From Chlorops oryzae (Eukaryota; Arthropoda; Insecta; Diptera; Chloropidae): DNA of 64,000 nucleotides. The notes under the pieces are model-generated. The model was not told the DNA's origin. It searched no databases and saw only the letters and a program-made list of their open reading frames with translations. A program made the translations under genes and the position numbers. The DNA is taken from assembly GCA_020466095.1 (NCBI GenBank), contig CM035807.1, positions 49,699,293-49,763,292 on the forward strand, written 5' to 3'. Shown here one piece after another: positions 50,561 to 62,852 of the stretch. Positions within the stretch are counted from its first letter, which is position 1. Every line of letters begins with the position of its first letter.

Positions 50561-52510
50561 AAAAGGCGTCAAGTGACAAAGCTCAACAGTTAGTTCATGC
50601 AAATCAATTAAATATTATTAAATGTTCCGCATGCAATAAAAACCATTTTTTGTATGTATGCTTACAATTCAAAAGCCTCCAAACACAAGCGAAAATGGAA
50701 ATTGTAAAGAAATTCAAACGTTGTCTTAACTGTTTGCGGCCATATCATCGAGCAAATAACTGCTTTTCTAAATCCGTATGCCAGACTTGCCAACAAAAGC
50801 ATCATACATGAGAATTTCCCACAAACTACGATAACAACCAATCATGCAACAGCGGATCATCTAAATATCAAACGAGGCATAGCTCTTCCACCTGGATTGC
50901 TAGCGACAGCCTTAGTTAATGTTACAGCCTCGAGTGGATATAAACTGAAATGGCGAGTTCTGTTGGATAACATAATAGCTCGGAGGCATGTTTTATTACA
51001 GAATATGCTGCTCAACACTCGTACTCATGTCACTATCGCTGGAGTCGGCGGGAGTCGGAAAAGCAACGACTGTGGTGGGACTTAAAATTACCTCAATCGT
51101 CAACCGGAACTTTGACCTGCAATGTAAGGCATTTGTATTACCTCATCTGAGGCAATTGGTGCCAAAATCACCACTCGACGTAGAGAACATCAAGGATACT
51201 ATGACTCTGCCATTGGCAGATCCTGGATTCCACAAACCCGGACTGATAGACATGATCCTGGGAGCGGATGTCTACTGGTCGCTGCTCTGTGAGGGTATTC
51301 ACAAAAGCAAAACTTGTGATTCGGTAATCGACAAAAACACTCATCTTGGTTGGCTATTGTGCGGGTGTTAACCGCAAATAAGTGATCCTGTTGCCACGAC
51401 AGTGAGTCGTATGGCATCCATTGGACTCAACGATCTCATTCAAGATATGTGGAAGTTCATGGAGCATGAAGATATCGATCGACATCAGGAGCTAACTCAA
51501 GATAAAATATATTGCGAAGAGTTTTACGATTCAACAGTTCATCGTACGAAATTAGGCAGGAACATATGTGGTGAGATATCCATTTAAGACTGACATAAAA
51601 TTGGAAAAACTGGCCACCTCAAGGCCTGACGCATTGAGATTGTTTAAATTTCAAATCAGTCGGCTAACTAACAATACTAATATCATTCCTTGTATAACGA
51701 TTACATGTCGGAGTATATCAATTTGGGACATATGGAAGTTGTTCCGCACAATGAAGAAAAAATCGCTACTCCTGTGTGCTACATAATGTCATCTACAAGG
51801 AATCTAGCATTACGACAAAGATGAAAACGGTATTCAACGCATCGCGAACTTATGCTTGCGGATTTTTCCCAAATTACTGCTTGCATACGGGGCCAAAAAT
51901 GCAGAATGATCTAACATCAATCGTTTTGCGGTGGCGTACACATCGCATCGCATTTATTGCTGACATTGCAAAAGGCTTCAGACAAATTTTGGCGGACAAA
52001 GCTGCCACAGATATGCAACGTATCTTCTGGAACGATGAAGTTGGTCGTACAGCTGTTTACAGGCTCTAAACGGTCACATATGGGCTAAACTGCTCTCCAT
52101 ATTTAAAACTGAAGACGCTTCACACGTGAGCGAACGACCAACGAGATGCCAATGGCAGCGTGGCAAGATTAGCAGGAGAAGCAATGCGTGAGTGTTTGAG
52201 ATGGTTATCCGTTAAACAGAGAATAATAGCTAATGTTATGATATTTATATTTAAAGTTAAACATAAGGAATTTCCAGAGTACCTGAGTGCACAACTGAGA
52301 TACATCGCAATAGTTCAGCCATATATTTTAGGAAATAATGAAAACTTTCGAATAAATCTGGCAGCCCAGAACAGTTTGCTGGTGAAACTGCAATGATGTG
52401 TTTTCGTCGATTTTTCAGTCCATAAGACATGATCCACCTGCAGTTCGTGAGGTCTTTCGTGCTCCCGCACGAAAAGGTCACAGTTCTTCGGAAGCAATAG
52501 TTGTCTAACA
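50561..52510 (+). pseudogene. Third BEL/Pao relic (gag end to RT)
   Basis: Knuckles at about 50620-50810 (CSACNKNHFLYVC, RCLNCLRPYHRANNC, CQTCQQKHHT). Protease and following region: ALVNVTASSGYKLKWRVLLD, then the conserved LADPGFHKPGLIDMILGADVYWSLL and NTHLGWLLCG (to 51371). RT N-terminal half at about 51410-52070 (MLHNVIYKESSITTKMKTVFNAS, IAFIADIAKGFRQI, MQRIFWNDE). Many stops and shifts; RT palm, RNase H and integrase are lost or unrecognisable. No LTRs assigned. Confidence 0.82.
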
Positions 52511-52577
52511 CTACTCTGCGCTTGATCGTAACAAACTTTTTAAGTCATTTGCTGGCTTCTGTAAGGCTAACAAGCGA

Positions 52578-55545
52578 TCCATTATGCTGGAAGATGTTTC
52601 TATACCTGTCAATGCAAACATTTATATGCATGAGTCTCTCACGAACGTATATCGTGAACTTATGTCTCTCTTTCTTAAACATAGCAGCGCAACTTGTAAG
52701 TATTGTCTTGATAACTGTGGTGATGAATTCTAATGTGCATAACAGTTTCAATGAAAATCAGAAAACTATGATAAATATTCTTTGTAAGCGTCAATCTGGA
52801 CTGATAGTGGTCCATTTTAATGCGAGGAGCTTGAATAGCTCTAAACTTGACTATGTTAGATATATCTTTGGAAATTCCGAAGTAGACGTAATATGCATAA
52901 GCGAAACTTGGTTTTCGAAAGAACTGACCGACTCCAATCTTGATATCAATGGCTATGATCTGATTCGCAATGATAGAGAGGATAAACGTGGGGGTGGAAT
53001 TGCAATCTATTGTAAGAAAAGCTATTAAATTCAGAGCCATTAACAAATCTAAGGATAGTAAAGTTGAATTCATGAATGTTAAAATTTTTGACGACACTTA
53101 GAGAATTTTCCTATCATGCGTATTAAAGGCGTGCATTGTTACACTAACACATACCAATTCCGAATGCTCATTGTTTTCAGATAGCGCTTGTGTGCTATTT
53201 TAAGCTTGCTGGTATAGTCGATATTGTTACTCTCTCTGTTACGTGCAGTTAATTTGAGCACGAGAGAAAAAGTACACCAAAAAACAGATTTACCAACTAC
53301 CAGAGCGAACTCTCTCAAGCAGTTAGGGCAGATGCTGGTATCAATACTTTTAATACCGTAAGTATAGCAGCGATAGACAAAATGCGAATTGAGGATGCCT
53401 TAGTAAGAGAACCACGTCGAAAAGGTCTCGAGCTCGCTTGCTCGCTGAAAAATTCACTGCACTGTGTAACCATAGAAGCGATCGCCTATCAAAAGGCGAA
53501 ATGGAAACTGCGAATGTGTTAGTAAGAGAGCCAGAAACACACGTGCTACTCAAAACACGCGTTCATACTTTTGTATGTGCATGCTAGCGTCGACATTCAG
53601 TGTGAAAAACAAACAAAAATTTTGCGACTGCTAGCATTTTCGATCACTGCTGTTCCAAGCACTGCCGCAGCTAAAATACCAGCAGTACCAATAGGTACTT
53701 ACATTTCCGCATAAGTAGAAGAGGAAACTGTTTCTTTTATGACAGTGTAAAATATAAGAGTTGTTTGGCAGTTTTAGTGCGCTGAGTATAGAGCAATAGA
53801 ACGCAACAACAGCCATACCTGCAGCAGCATCTATTCCATACGTATTAGACCTTTTTTGTGTGTGTTACCAGCAGTATCAGGTATTTATCTGGTATAACTG
53901 TTTTGCCAATACTTGTTGGTATATATTTGCACGCCTTTAATGCGTATATAGTCCGAGCCGTAATGTAGACTGTAGTTCTTTTTACTGAGCTTAATCCATA
54001 TCTAACATCATATGATGCATTCTTTGTATGTGGAAATTTCAACATTAATCTGCTATTGCTTGATGGAGCTGCCAGAGACGTTGTTGATGCGATAACTAAT
54101 GCTGGCCTCTCAGTACTTAACCAATCAGTTTTAAGTCGGTTTGCTAACAATTGCAAGCCAAACTTACTAGACTTGTGTATTGTATCTAATGGCACGAATG
54201 TTCTTCTATATGATCAAATATACTTTATCTCGGACCATGACCTAGTTTTCTGCAAATTAGACATTTATTTAAAGAGGAGTTTGCAATCGCAAGTGCTTAC
54301 ATTTAGACATCTGGAAGGAATTAATAAGTCTGCACTCTATTATGACCTAATGGAAATTTTCTGGAATGACATATGGTATGGAAGCTCTGTGGATCACAAA
54401 ATGTATTTCCTTGATAATAAAATCCACGAACTATTTAATAAGCTTGAGACTCGTCTTGTACATGCATTACGCCCTCTGTCCTTAAAGCAATTCAATACCG
54501 CAACAAATGCTATAAATCTTGGAAAAAGCGCCCGACTACAGGGGCGTGGGAACTGTATACAAGAGCGAGAAGTAGGTCTGTTGCTGCAGCTCGTCAGTTG
54601 AAAAGAGCCTATTTCCATTCAAAACTGATAATTTCTCTCCCGGCTAACAAGCTCTGGCGGAATTTGCAGCAGCTTAATATCTGTAATCGTAAAGTAAATA
54701 CTTGAGACTTAGATCCTGGTAGTCTGAATAGGTATTTTACGACTACTTTACCCCCTTCAATATTTTTCTAAAGCAAAAAATCTAGCCGTTATAATAAATT
54801 CCTCTTTGACTTGCACTGACCACATTAATACAGTTGTCAGTAGAATATTTCTAACCTTGAGAAATCTCAGATATTCTGCTGAATTCACTCCCATCGAAAT
54901 GAGAAAGCGGCTTGTTATCCAGCTCATATTGCCGATTGTAACTTATTCAGAACTGATTTACTGTAAATTAGACTCAGACTCGATGCATAAGTTAAATTTG
55001 GCTTTTAACCATGCAACGCGATACCTTTTTGGCTTGCGCCTTTTTGATCACATAAACGAGTGGAATACAGAATTTCTAAATTGTACGCTTGGAAATTATC
55101 TCCGAGCTAGAAGGTGTACTTTCTTGCAAAAAACTCATGTTTGAAAAGGTACCAGCTTATCTCTATGAAAAATTAAAGTTTGGAGTATCACAGCGGAGTC
55201 GAAACCTAGTTGTTCCCTTACGCAGGGGCTTGAACTCATCAAAGCTTTTCTTCATTGACACTGTATGTTTTTACAACTCCCTTCCAGTATTATTAAAGCA
55301 TATAAGGAATAAAGATACTTTTTGGCTACGCGTTAAACAATTTTTATCTAATTAAGCATTCTCATTTACTTCTATTCTCCCCCTCTCTTTCTTTTATCTC
55401 AATATTTAGATAATTGTAAGACTGAAATTGCTGTTCTTATTCCTTAAATTAACTAGACTACGATAAAAGACATGTTCGTCTTAACGTATATAAACAAATG
55501 CACTTAATAAATAAATAAAATAAATAAATAGAAATAAAGGCGGTT
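52578..55545 (+). mobile_element. Jockey-group LINE relic, interrupted by a hAT element
   Basis: End of an ORF1 (about 52580-52735; NIYMHESLTNVYREL) whose TAA overlaps an ATG (TAATG). Then ORF2 endonuclease (LIVVHFNARSLNSSKLDYVRYIF, VDVICISETWFSKEL, RNDREDKRGGGIAIYCK; to 53100), continued after the hAT element at 53948 (VCGNFNINLL, NLLDLCIVSNGTNVLL, ISDHDLVFCKLD; to 54600). RT is mostly deleted; its C-terminal region follows at 54780-55355 (TCTDHINTVVSRIF, ILPIVTYSEL, NYLRARRCTF). Ends in AATAAATAAATAAA repeats (55505-55535). Confidence 0.82.
53124..53939. mobile_element. Non-autonomous hAT-type element (816 bp)
   Basis: Terminal inverted repeat TAAAGGCGTGCA at both ends, flanked by a perfect 8-bp duplication ATGCGTAT (53116-53123 and 53940-53947). 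The interrupted LINE endonuclease frame is continuous across the site if the element and one duplication copy are disregarded. No transposase frame inside. Confidence 0.9.
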
Positions 55546-56631
55546 TAGCTTATTTCATGATTTACCAAATGATAATAATAATAATTAGCTTATAAAAGCT
55601 AAATAAATATATACATACATACATACATTAGAATAAACCGGTGTTCATTCATAAGAATATAAAAGCGTATAATTAAAATATTAAAGAGTGTTGTACAATA
55701 ATTTGCGCTGCGAGTTACGGGAATGGAACATACAAGTAGTGATTTATGGAATCTTTAATACAATTTCATGTACTTATGATAAAGGAAATTGGATTTGAGA
55801 AAAAATCCTAAAAGTTATAACCCTAGTGTACATATACTATTTCAAGTCTTTGGTCGACTAAAATTCTCTTCGCAAAATTTCATTTTTTTTAGAGTAGATA
55901 CATTAATACAAAAGTTTCTGCATTTCTGAAGTAAGCGCATGGTGATAAATCTGAAAAATACTTATTGCAGATTTTCTTTCAGGCGGTCATTTTACTCGTA
56001 CGTTTACATACCGTGAACATCATATCTAGTTTTAGCAGAGAGGTTCGGTTTTTTAGTCGCTTTTTCTGCGTATTTTTTTTTTTTGCGTGGAAAATACCAT
56101 ACGCTCTGTTTTTCGTAAATGTTCTGTTTTCCTTCGCCATGCAAAAAGATTTTAACTGTCACAGCCTTTACATTAGTCAACTATTGACAATAATTGAAAT
56201 TAATTTGAGTTCACCGGGTTCAAATGCTTTAACTCAAAAGGTATTTTCTATTTAAAATAATGTCCCTGCAAGAAATGAATACGAAGACTCACCAACACAT
56301 ATAAGCCGAAAAGATGTCCAATAATACAAAGACAATCTAGTGATACAAGTTTTTGGGCGTACTCATAAAAACCCAAGTACCCACAAATATTTGTATGGGA
56401 CGCTACCAGCTACTGAATAATTAACTCCAAGCTAAGCAAAATAAGACAATACTAGTCTTTTGATTCGTACGCTTGCGCAGTGGAAAATTAACTTGTCGAA
56501 TTAATTACAACAATAAACAATAATTAATGTACAAAGTAGATAAAAAAAGGTTAAAAAAAAGAAAATTGAATTAAAAAAATTTTGTACACATACCGATACC
56601 GGACAAAAAGGAAAGAAATTAAAAATTTCAA
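55546..56631. other. No gene recognised
   Basis: AT-rich, with a CATA microsatellite at about 55613-55628. Short frames only. Confidence 0.5.
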
Positions 56632-56899
56632 GATGGTGAAAAATGCGGATGCAGCTGAAGTGATGGTGGATGAAAGCAGTGTTGGGAATTATATACAAAA
56701 TGTGGAAAGTGATGAAATTGAAATGGAAAACGAGTAATTGTTGGATGCTAATGAATTGAATAGGAACAATGAAAATGTATGCTAAGAACTTAAGGGCTGG
56801 GATTTAAGAAAATTCATATCCCATAACCACATAACTGATATATTAAAATCTTTATTAAGGGCGGGTATTTCTGGTTTTCCTACATGGGCAATTCCATTT

Positions 56900-58114
56900 G
56901 TTGGTACGTTACACTTTTTTAATTTTGGGCACATAACTTCTTAAATTTTTTAAACACGATGTGGAGCTTTTCCAGTAAATAAAGATAGGCATGAGTTCTA
57001 CAAAATACAATATTTAGTTTTGAAAAAAGTCCATGGGGCATCCTGGTAATGCTGATAAAAAGGCGTTGGTACGTTACAAATTTTTCTAGCTGTTTTGAGA
57101 GAGCGGCAGATATTGTGAAAACTCTGCTCTCCTACTGAATGTAGTTTTACAAAATTTTTATGAATTATGTAAAAAAGGTTACTTTCGATGATTTGCATTA
57201 AAAAACCCAAGAAATATGTGTTGATAAATTAAACAAAATATTATACGCCTGTTGGTACGTTACGTTGGTATGTTAAATAAAAATTTTTGAAATCGAACTG
57301 TCATAGAGATATCAAAGTAAAAAAAATTTTTACAAAAGATTTGACCTAAATCTATAAAATTAACCTTCTGAATAGTATAGAAGCTTTTTATGCCCGGCAG
57401 ACTTTGTGTGTTTCATCAAATGAGGGTACCTCCTGCTCATCAAGTAAAAAAATTAGGCGTGATCGTTTATCCTTTAAAACTGTGTATGTCCAAAACAGGG
57501 TTGGATCGACGGTGGCTATATCGGGTTTGCACCCCCCTTTGGGAAAATTTTGATGGTTTGGATGGTTTGTGCGTATCAAAGACTTCTATCCAACAAATAT
57601 AAAAAATCAGGTGTGTGATTGGATTCCCGGGAATTCATTTCCCTGGGAAATTGAAATAAATACTTGGGAATTTAAATATGTTCGAAATTTTTTAATTCGA
57701 AAATTTTATCGTATAGCCGCTCTTTTGTTTTTGACAATGTCATTTCTTTCAAAAATGCCATCCATTCTTCAAAATATTGGAGGAACGAAATTCCCTTTCC
57801 CCAAAATTTGGGGAAAGGGAATCCAATCACATGCCCGAATAAAACATTTACATACTAATTTTCAAGTTACATACATAGATCTTAGCACATTTGAAACTGC
57901 GACCGGTACCTTGTCAGGCTAACAATCATGAAAGCGTTGGTACGTTACAGGTTTTTAATGCTATTTAAAATTAAAAATAACCCACAAATTTAATTTTTTT
58001 AACGGTATTCTTTGAACAATTTCGAATACTTAGAGGAAAAAATAAAGAGCATTTATTTCATCGACATGCTTTACTTTGACACTAACTTTGTTGCATTTAG
58101 CGTTGGTATGTTAC
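56900..58114. repeat. Dispersed 13-bp motif GTTGGTACGTTAC, five to six copies
   Basis: At 56900, 57065, 57251, 57264 (one T variant, truncated), 57936 and 58102 (GTTGGTATGTTAC). Two pairs are spaced 165-166 bp (56900/57065 and 57936/58102). Surrounding sequence is not otherwise obviously repeated. Confidence 0.8.
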
Positions 58115-58720
58115 ACAAACTTTGCGGCCAAATGCAACACTGCCTGAGTCGCTTAAAATTATACTTTTCGTACTTTTGCCAGCTTAATCTAAAGCTCTTG
58201 ATTGTTAACCATAATTGGGCTTAGTTATATATCGAAAAATATATACATGTTTTATTTGCTGACCTTGGGAAAATTTTCGACGTTTGACATTTTTCTTCGA
58301 ATAATTTAAGCTTTTCACAAGACACGCGTGTCCACTTGCGAAAAAAGGATGCACTATATGAATTTGACAGCAACGTATAGATTACATATCTGTTCAACTA
58401 TTATTGATATTTTTTTCAACTTTAATCGAAAAAAATTTTTTTTTCTTCTCATCGTTTTCTGTGGAATTGCCCACATGTTCTAAGCTCTTGCTTAATCTGA
58501 ATTATTTAAAACCACTTATAGTTCGATAAATGAGGCCAGGTCAATACAGTTATTATGGTACTTAAAACCACTTTCTTTGGACCAAGTACAGTATGCTTCA
58601 AAATGTTGATTATTTAGAAATTGATATAGGCATAGGCAGTCTTGCCTTATTTCAAAGCTCGAAGAATGGATTATGGCCTTTCTGAAGAGATCAAAGACTT
58701 CCATGATAAGGGTATATCCT

Positions 58721-58852
58721 TAGGAGAATCGGAGATAGCGAAATTTTCTGTCAGGGTGCTTACGTGTGACTCTCATGCAAGAGCCTTAGGAGAATCGGAG
58801 ACAGCGAAATTTTCTGTCAGGGTGTTTATGTGTGACTCTCCTGCAAGAGCCT
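58721..58852 (+). repeat. 66-bp tandem duplication
   Basis: Two copies, 58721 and 58787, of a unit coding LGESEIAKFSVRVLTCDSHARA / LGESETAKFSVRVFMCDSPARA; the second keeps the DSPARA form seen in the family, the first has DSHARA. Confidence 0.88.
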
Positions 58853-59007
58853 TTGTTACATGCGTTCAGCATCATACCGGAAAAAATGCATGCCCAATAT
58901 GTGATCAAAAAGGCGTTGCGATTCAACACCGAAATTCACCGAATGGTAAACGTTTTCATAACAATAAATAGATTTTTTAATTACATTTTACTTATTTTTT
59001 ATTATAT

Positions 59008-59232
59008 GATGAAGACAGCAATCCCACTGGAAGTTCCAACGCACCGGTTTCTAATAATGACATCATGAAGACATTGAGAGGATTACAAAACACGATGGAA
59101 AATATGCCGTTAATGTCAGGGACATCAAAAAACCAACGTACCTGGATGTGCTGTTGCTGCTGTGGAGTGCCGTTTTTGGACAGCTTTCTTCTGGCAATTT
59201 TATTCGGCGTTTTTTGCGACGCGATTCAATGA
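59008..59232 (+). CDS. Possible terminal exon, small Cys-rich hydrophobic protein
   Basis: An open frame of 74 codons without ATG at its start, reading DEDSNPTGSSNAPVSNND, then MENMPLMSGTSK, then WMCCCCCGVPF and a hydrophobic end (FLLAILFGVFCDAIQ). Followed by AATAAATAAA at 59238. It might be spliced to an upstream exon or be accidental; I do not recognise it. Confidence 0.3.
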   Translation, partial: DEDSNPTGSSNAPVSNNDIMKTLRGLQNTMENMPLMSGTSKNQRTWMCCCCCGVPFLDSFLLAILFGVFCDAIQ

Positions 59233-59370
59233 TTGGAATAAATAAATTATGCCTTCGTGGCTACTGAGATGATTTGTATAAGATAAAACAAAGGACGAAT
59301 TTGCGTTCGTGGCGACTTAGTTTTTTAAACGTTCACTTCACTTTTGATTATATACATATGTATGGTTTTT

Positions 59371-59590
59371 ATTTTTGTTTTTTTTTTTTTTTTTTTTTTC
59401 ACTGACTTAAGATTTTACGATTCGGTTTTAATGTTGCAGACGACGACGCGCGCTCCTCTTCCATCGATCAAAAACTATGCCGTCGTCGCTGGAGGTCGAG
59501 CTGTTGAGCGTGCGAGCAGAAAGTTTCGTTAAGTTGATTCGGCTAAAGGCTCGCCTCCAAAGCGGCTACGGCGATAAACGGACATATGCA
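59371..59590 (-). repeat. Diverged copy of the 34463-type LTR start, with poly-T
   Basis: Reverse complement of 59448-59590 aligns with 34463-34620. Preceded by T20 at 59380-59399. Confidence 0.5.
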
Positions 59591-59756
59591 AAACCAAATA
59601 TATGCTTTACATCAACAATTTATTATGGAAAAAGAAAAACAAAATAACAACAAACCGGACAGCAAAATTAAAACAGACACACTGCTGTATTGTAAGATGA
59701 CCTATAAAGCGACATAGCGTTATTTTAGCTTAAACCTATGTGTAGTGGAAGAGAAA

Positions 59757-60080
59757 ATGGGATCGTATCTTCCGGTTTCGGATATCGCCAAAATGGAAGC
59801 CTTGCATGACCAGCTCAAGAATGAAGATAACGAAGATGCTATGGTAATTAACATACTTAACAAAAAATAGTTTTAAAAAATACTAACAAATTTTCCTTAG
59901 TGCACATTTCTACTTAGTCGAAAAGGAAATCAAACCATTGATTCGCTCCTTCGACTATGCGTTGACGACAACATTTTGCAGTCTTTCATTTGGGATGGTA
60001 GAGCAGGAAAAAAATCACTGAGTGCCAACTTTCTTTTCGGAAAAGTTCTTAGTGATAAAACTTCGAATATTAGTCATTAA
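59757..60080 (+). CDS. Two-exon fragment with DUF4806-like C-terminal domain
   Basis: Exon 59757-59843 (MGSYLPVSDIAKMEALHDQL...) and exon 59901-60080 (CTFLLSRKGNQTIDSLLRLCVDDNILQSFIWDG...), joined in phase 0 through a 57-nt intron with donor ATG|GTAATT and acceptor TTTTCCTTAG. Total 88 residues. The pattern LP.......LE..LK.E......FL...GG......R.........F.W.G fits DUF4806, a domain at the C-terminus of many insect transposase-type proteins. Probably the last part of the gene whose pieces lie upstream, or a separate relic. Confidence 0.45.
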
Positions 60081-60231
60081 CATAATTGTTAATCCATTTT
60101 ATAGAGCTATCCCGTAACAGACGACAAAAAGTCCAACAGGAGAGGAAATGCCTTGCGGCCCAAAAGTGATTATCGTATATAACTATATTAATATGTCACT
60201 CAGGAGCCGTTTCTATTTTGGCTCTTTTCAA

Positions 60232-60289
60232 CACGGTCTTGGGTACCCACCACGGTCTTGGGTACCCACCACGGTCTTGGGTACCCACC
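60232..60289. repeat. 19-bp tandem repeat, three copies
   Basis: CACGGTCTTGGGTACCCAC repeated three times; GGGTACCC inside it is a palindrome. Confidence 0.9.
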
Positions 60290-62215
60290 AAAATGAGCAT
60301 TTATCACTTAGGTACTCACCAAAAGTATTTTTCTCTCGCTCTTTTTTTGCCTGCCGAGTAACATCTCTTTCTAACTGGCGCGAAATGTCCCGCCAAAAAT
60401 CTATGAGAGTGACATATATAGTAATATATGGTGATTATTTTATTATTTTAAGAGATTATTTTATTTTTATTTTTATTATTATTATTTTTAATATTTTTTT
60501 TAACTATTCAAATGTGCGCATGACATTTTTAAATATTAAGAAAGAACTGAATTCGTTATATTTTTATTATTTTTTTCTACCTATTTCTAAATGTGCGTAT
60601 GACATTTTTAACCTTAAGAAGAACTGTTATTGTAATTTAATACTATATTGAAAAAGAAATTCTTAGATTTCTTTAAAAGTGAATGGAATATATCTTGTAC
60701 AAAAAGCGTAGAAAAAGTATACAAAAAACTGTACGTATTTTACATTCAAATAGAATTCTTTAAATTTCTTAGTAAATGAAATATTTTTGGTCTTAAGGGT
60801 TGTACCAAAAGAAAAGCGAATTTGTGCTTGTGATATTTAAAACGAACTAAACACTTATCCTTTTTACTATACGAACTATATACTTACCCACTTTTATTCT
60901 TAAATAGCTAATAATATACATATAAATTCAAAATACTCATAAGTGCAAGGTGCTTTGAAGCCTTTTTTGTGCGTTCTCATGAAAATATGCACGGATTATT
61001 GCAAAGAATGCATAAACCCACAGGAATTCGAACAAAAAACGTGTTGCATTTATCCGTACTCTACTGTATGTACATCAACTGCGTTACCATATGTGATATA
61101 GTAAGTTCAAGACAATTTTATAAAATAAAACTTTATGAAAGAAAAAATGAATTTTAATTAATTTTAATTTAACAAATTTTCATCTAAAATCGACGGCTGT
61201 TTTATGTTAGCACTAATATAAGGCTAACGCTTATCATTGTGGTACTTTTAACACGTATAAACACATGCAAACCTGCCCGTTGAAAATCTATACACGTCCA
61301 TAAGACTCAATCGCAAAGAATAAGCGTTATAATATCTGCTATATACGGCATATATAATGCTTTGGTTTCTTGCAGGGGTGTGAACTTATGGAAGCTCCCA
61401 AATGAAAATTGATACTGCAAAACCTATTTTAAAAACGATATGCAACTATGAACTTGGCTGATTTTAATTTAAGAAATATTTACAGAGTGAGAAAAACTTA
61501 ATTAAGCAAATTTATGCCTCAGAAATCGAAGCCCCATAAAACATTACTAAATAGCTGAAATGGCTATTGAAATCACATTGTATTCCAATTTTTTTTACGA
61601 ATTTGATTTTCAGCGCAGGCCTGTATATTTTTGTTTTATTTAGGGTCGTAAGCGTCAACACGGTTTAACAACTTCAAAAGTTTCAATTCTCGAATGTATT
61701 ATGTTTGTTCCCGTACTACACGAATATACCCAAAACTGCCCTATTTTAGGGAAAACTGTTACCGCATCTCACGATTGAAAGTTTAACCGGCATGTCAAAG
61801 AAATCGAAATAGTCAAATTTTGACGATTATGGAACTTTCATGTGCCCTAAAAACAGTTTCCAGGGCATTTCTACACGATCATTTTATATCAAGACTACAC
61901 ATACATACATACATACATACATATATTCTTATGTTCAAATGAGTAAGGGAAAAGTAAGTGCAAATTAGATCGTCATTATCCTTGGACCGATTGAAATTTT
62001 GGACGATTTTGCAGTTCAGTTCTGTGACATCCTAGTAAATATTCAAAAAGTTTAGATAAAGTAAGTTAAAAACTAAAAAAAAAATATTTTTATTTTTTCA
62101 GTTTAAATTTATGGTCACCGTACGTTTACAGACCAAACTCGAGCGAAATCCCAGATCTCCCATTAAGTAAAACTGTTTCATTAGTAGTTTTTATTTGACC
62201 ATTTATGTATTATAT
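60290..62215. other. No gene recognised
   Basis: AT-rich intergenic DNA with a near-duplicate word pair AAATGTGCGnATGACATTTTTAA at about 60509 and 60590, and an ACAT microsatellite at 61899-61923. No coding or RNA gene seen. Confidence 0.5.
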
Positions 62216-62844
62216 CAGGGTTCGAAAAGCCTGGCTTTTTTTCATTCGAAAGGCTGAAACTGAGCTGTGGCTGTGAAAATTCTATCAGCCGCAGCCACAG
62301 CCGTAGATTCAGAACCAAATCAAATGGCTTAAGCTGAGCTGCGGCTGTGTAAATTTCAACAGCTCAGCCACAGCTCAGCCGTGTTATTTACACAGCCGCA
62401 GCTCAGCTTAAGCCGTTTGAAAGAATATTGAACGGCTGCGATTTAACAAATACAAAAAATAAATAAAGCAAAGTAGTACATTAAAAAAGCACACAATAAT
62501 TTTAGTGTCTCTAGGATTGTTGTTGCTTTTACTATACAACCCTTACAAAGCTAGACTAACTATCGAAATCTTTCTTGAAAGTTTAAAATTATACCTGATA
62601 TAGCGAAAAGCTCGTTCAAATGACAACACTGTTTCCTTTGCCCCCGTTTGACTCAGCTGCTGTTCGTTTTACGCAGCCACAGCGCAGCCTCAGCCTTAAA
62701 ATTTAAATAAACGGCTGAGCTGTTGCAATTTACACATCCGCAGCTACAGCCACAGCTGCGTTTTTTGAAAATTGGCTGTTTGATAGTCAGCCAACAGCTA
62801 TTTTTAGTGCTTTAGCTGTTTGGCAGCCAGCCTTTTGAACCCTG
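62216..62844. mobile_element. hAT-type MITE (629 bp)
   Basis: Ends CAGGGTTCGAAAAGCC... and ...GCCTTTTGAACCCTG, flanked by a perfect 8-bp duplication TATTATAT (62208-62215 and 62845-62852). The interior is built of GC-rich words such as CAGCCGCAGC, CAGCTCAGC in both orientations. No transposase. Confidence 0.93.
62326..62414. repeat. Perfect 29-bp inverted repeat inside the MITE
   Basis: Arms 62326-62354 and 62386-62414 are exact reverse complements (GGCTTAAGCTGAGCTGCGGC... / ...), with a 31-nt spacer that itself repeats CAGCTCAGCC. Confidence 0.95.
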
Positions 62845-62852
62845 TATTATAT

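Larger units (their letters stand above)
56632..58970 (+). pseudogene. Pieces of an insect transposase-type gene (DUF4806-associated family)
   Basis: Segments in the order of a known insect family. 56632-56736: short Met-initiated acidic peptide (ADAAEVMVDESSVGN, ends in TAA). About 56787-56880: the N-terminal helical motif (LKGWDLRKFISHNHITDILKSLLRAG). 58640-58971: the cysteine-rich segment (EEIKDFHDKGI, FSVRVFMCDSPARAFVTCV, HHTGKNACPICDQKG), with a 66-bp tandem duplication at about 58721-58852. The central transposase-like part is absent. Family assignment is from remembered pattern only and needs a search. Confidence 0.5.

Noticed and set aside
53350..53816. Minus-strand frames in the 816-bp hAT element
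   Set aside because: Short, no transposase or BED/hATC-type motif.
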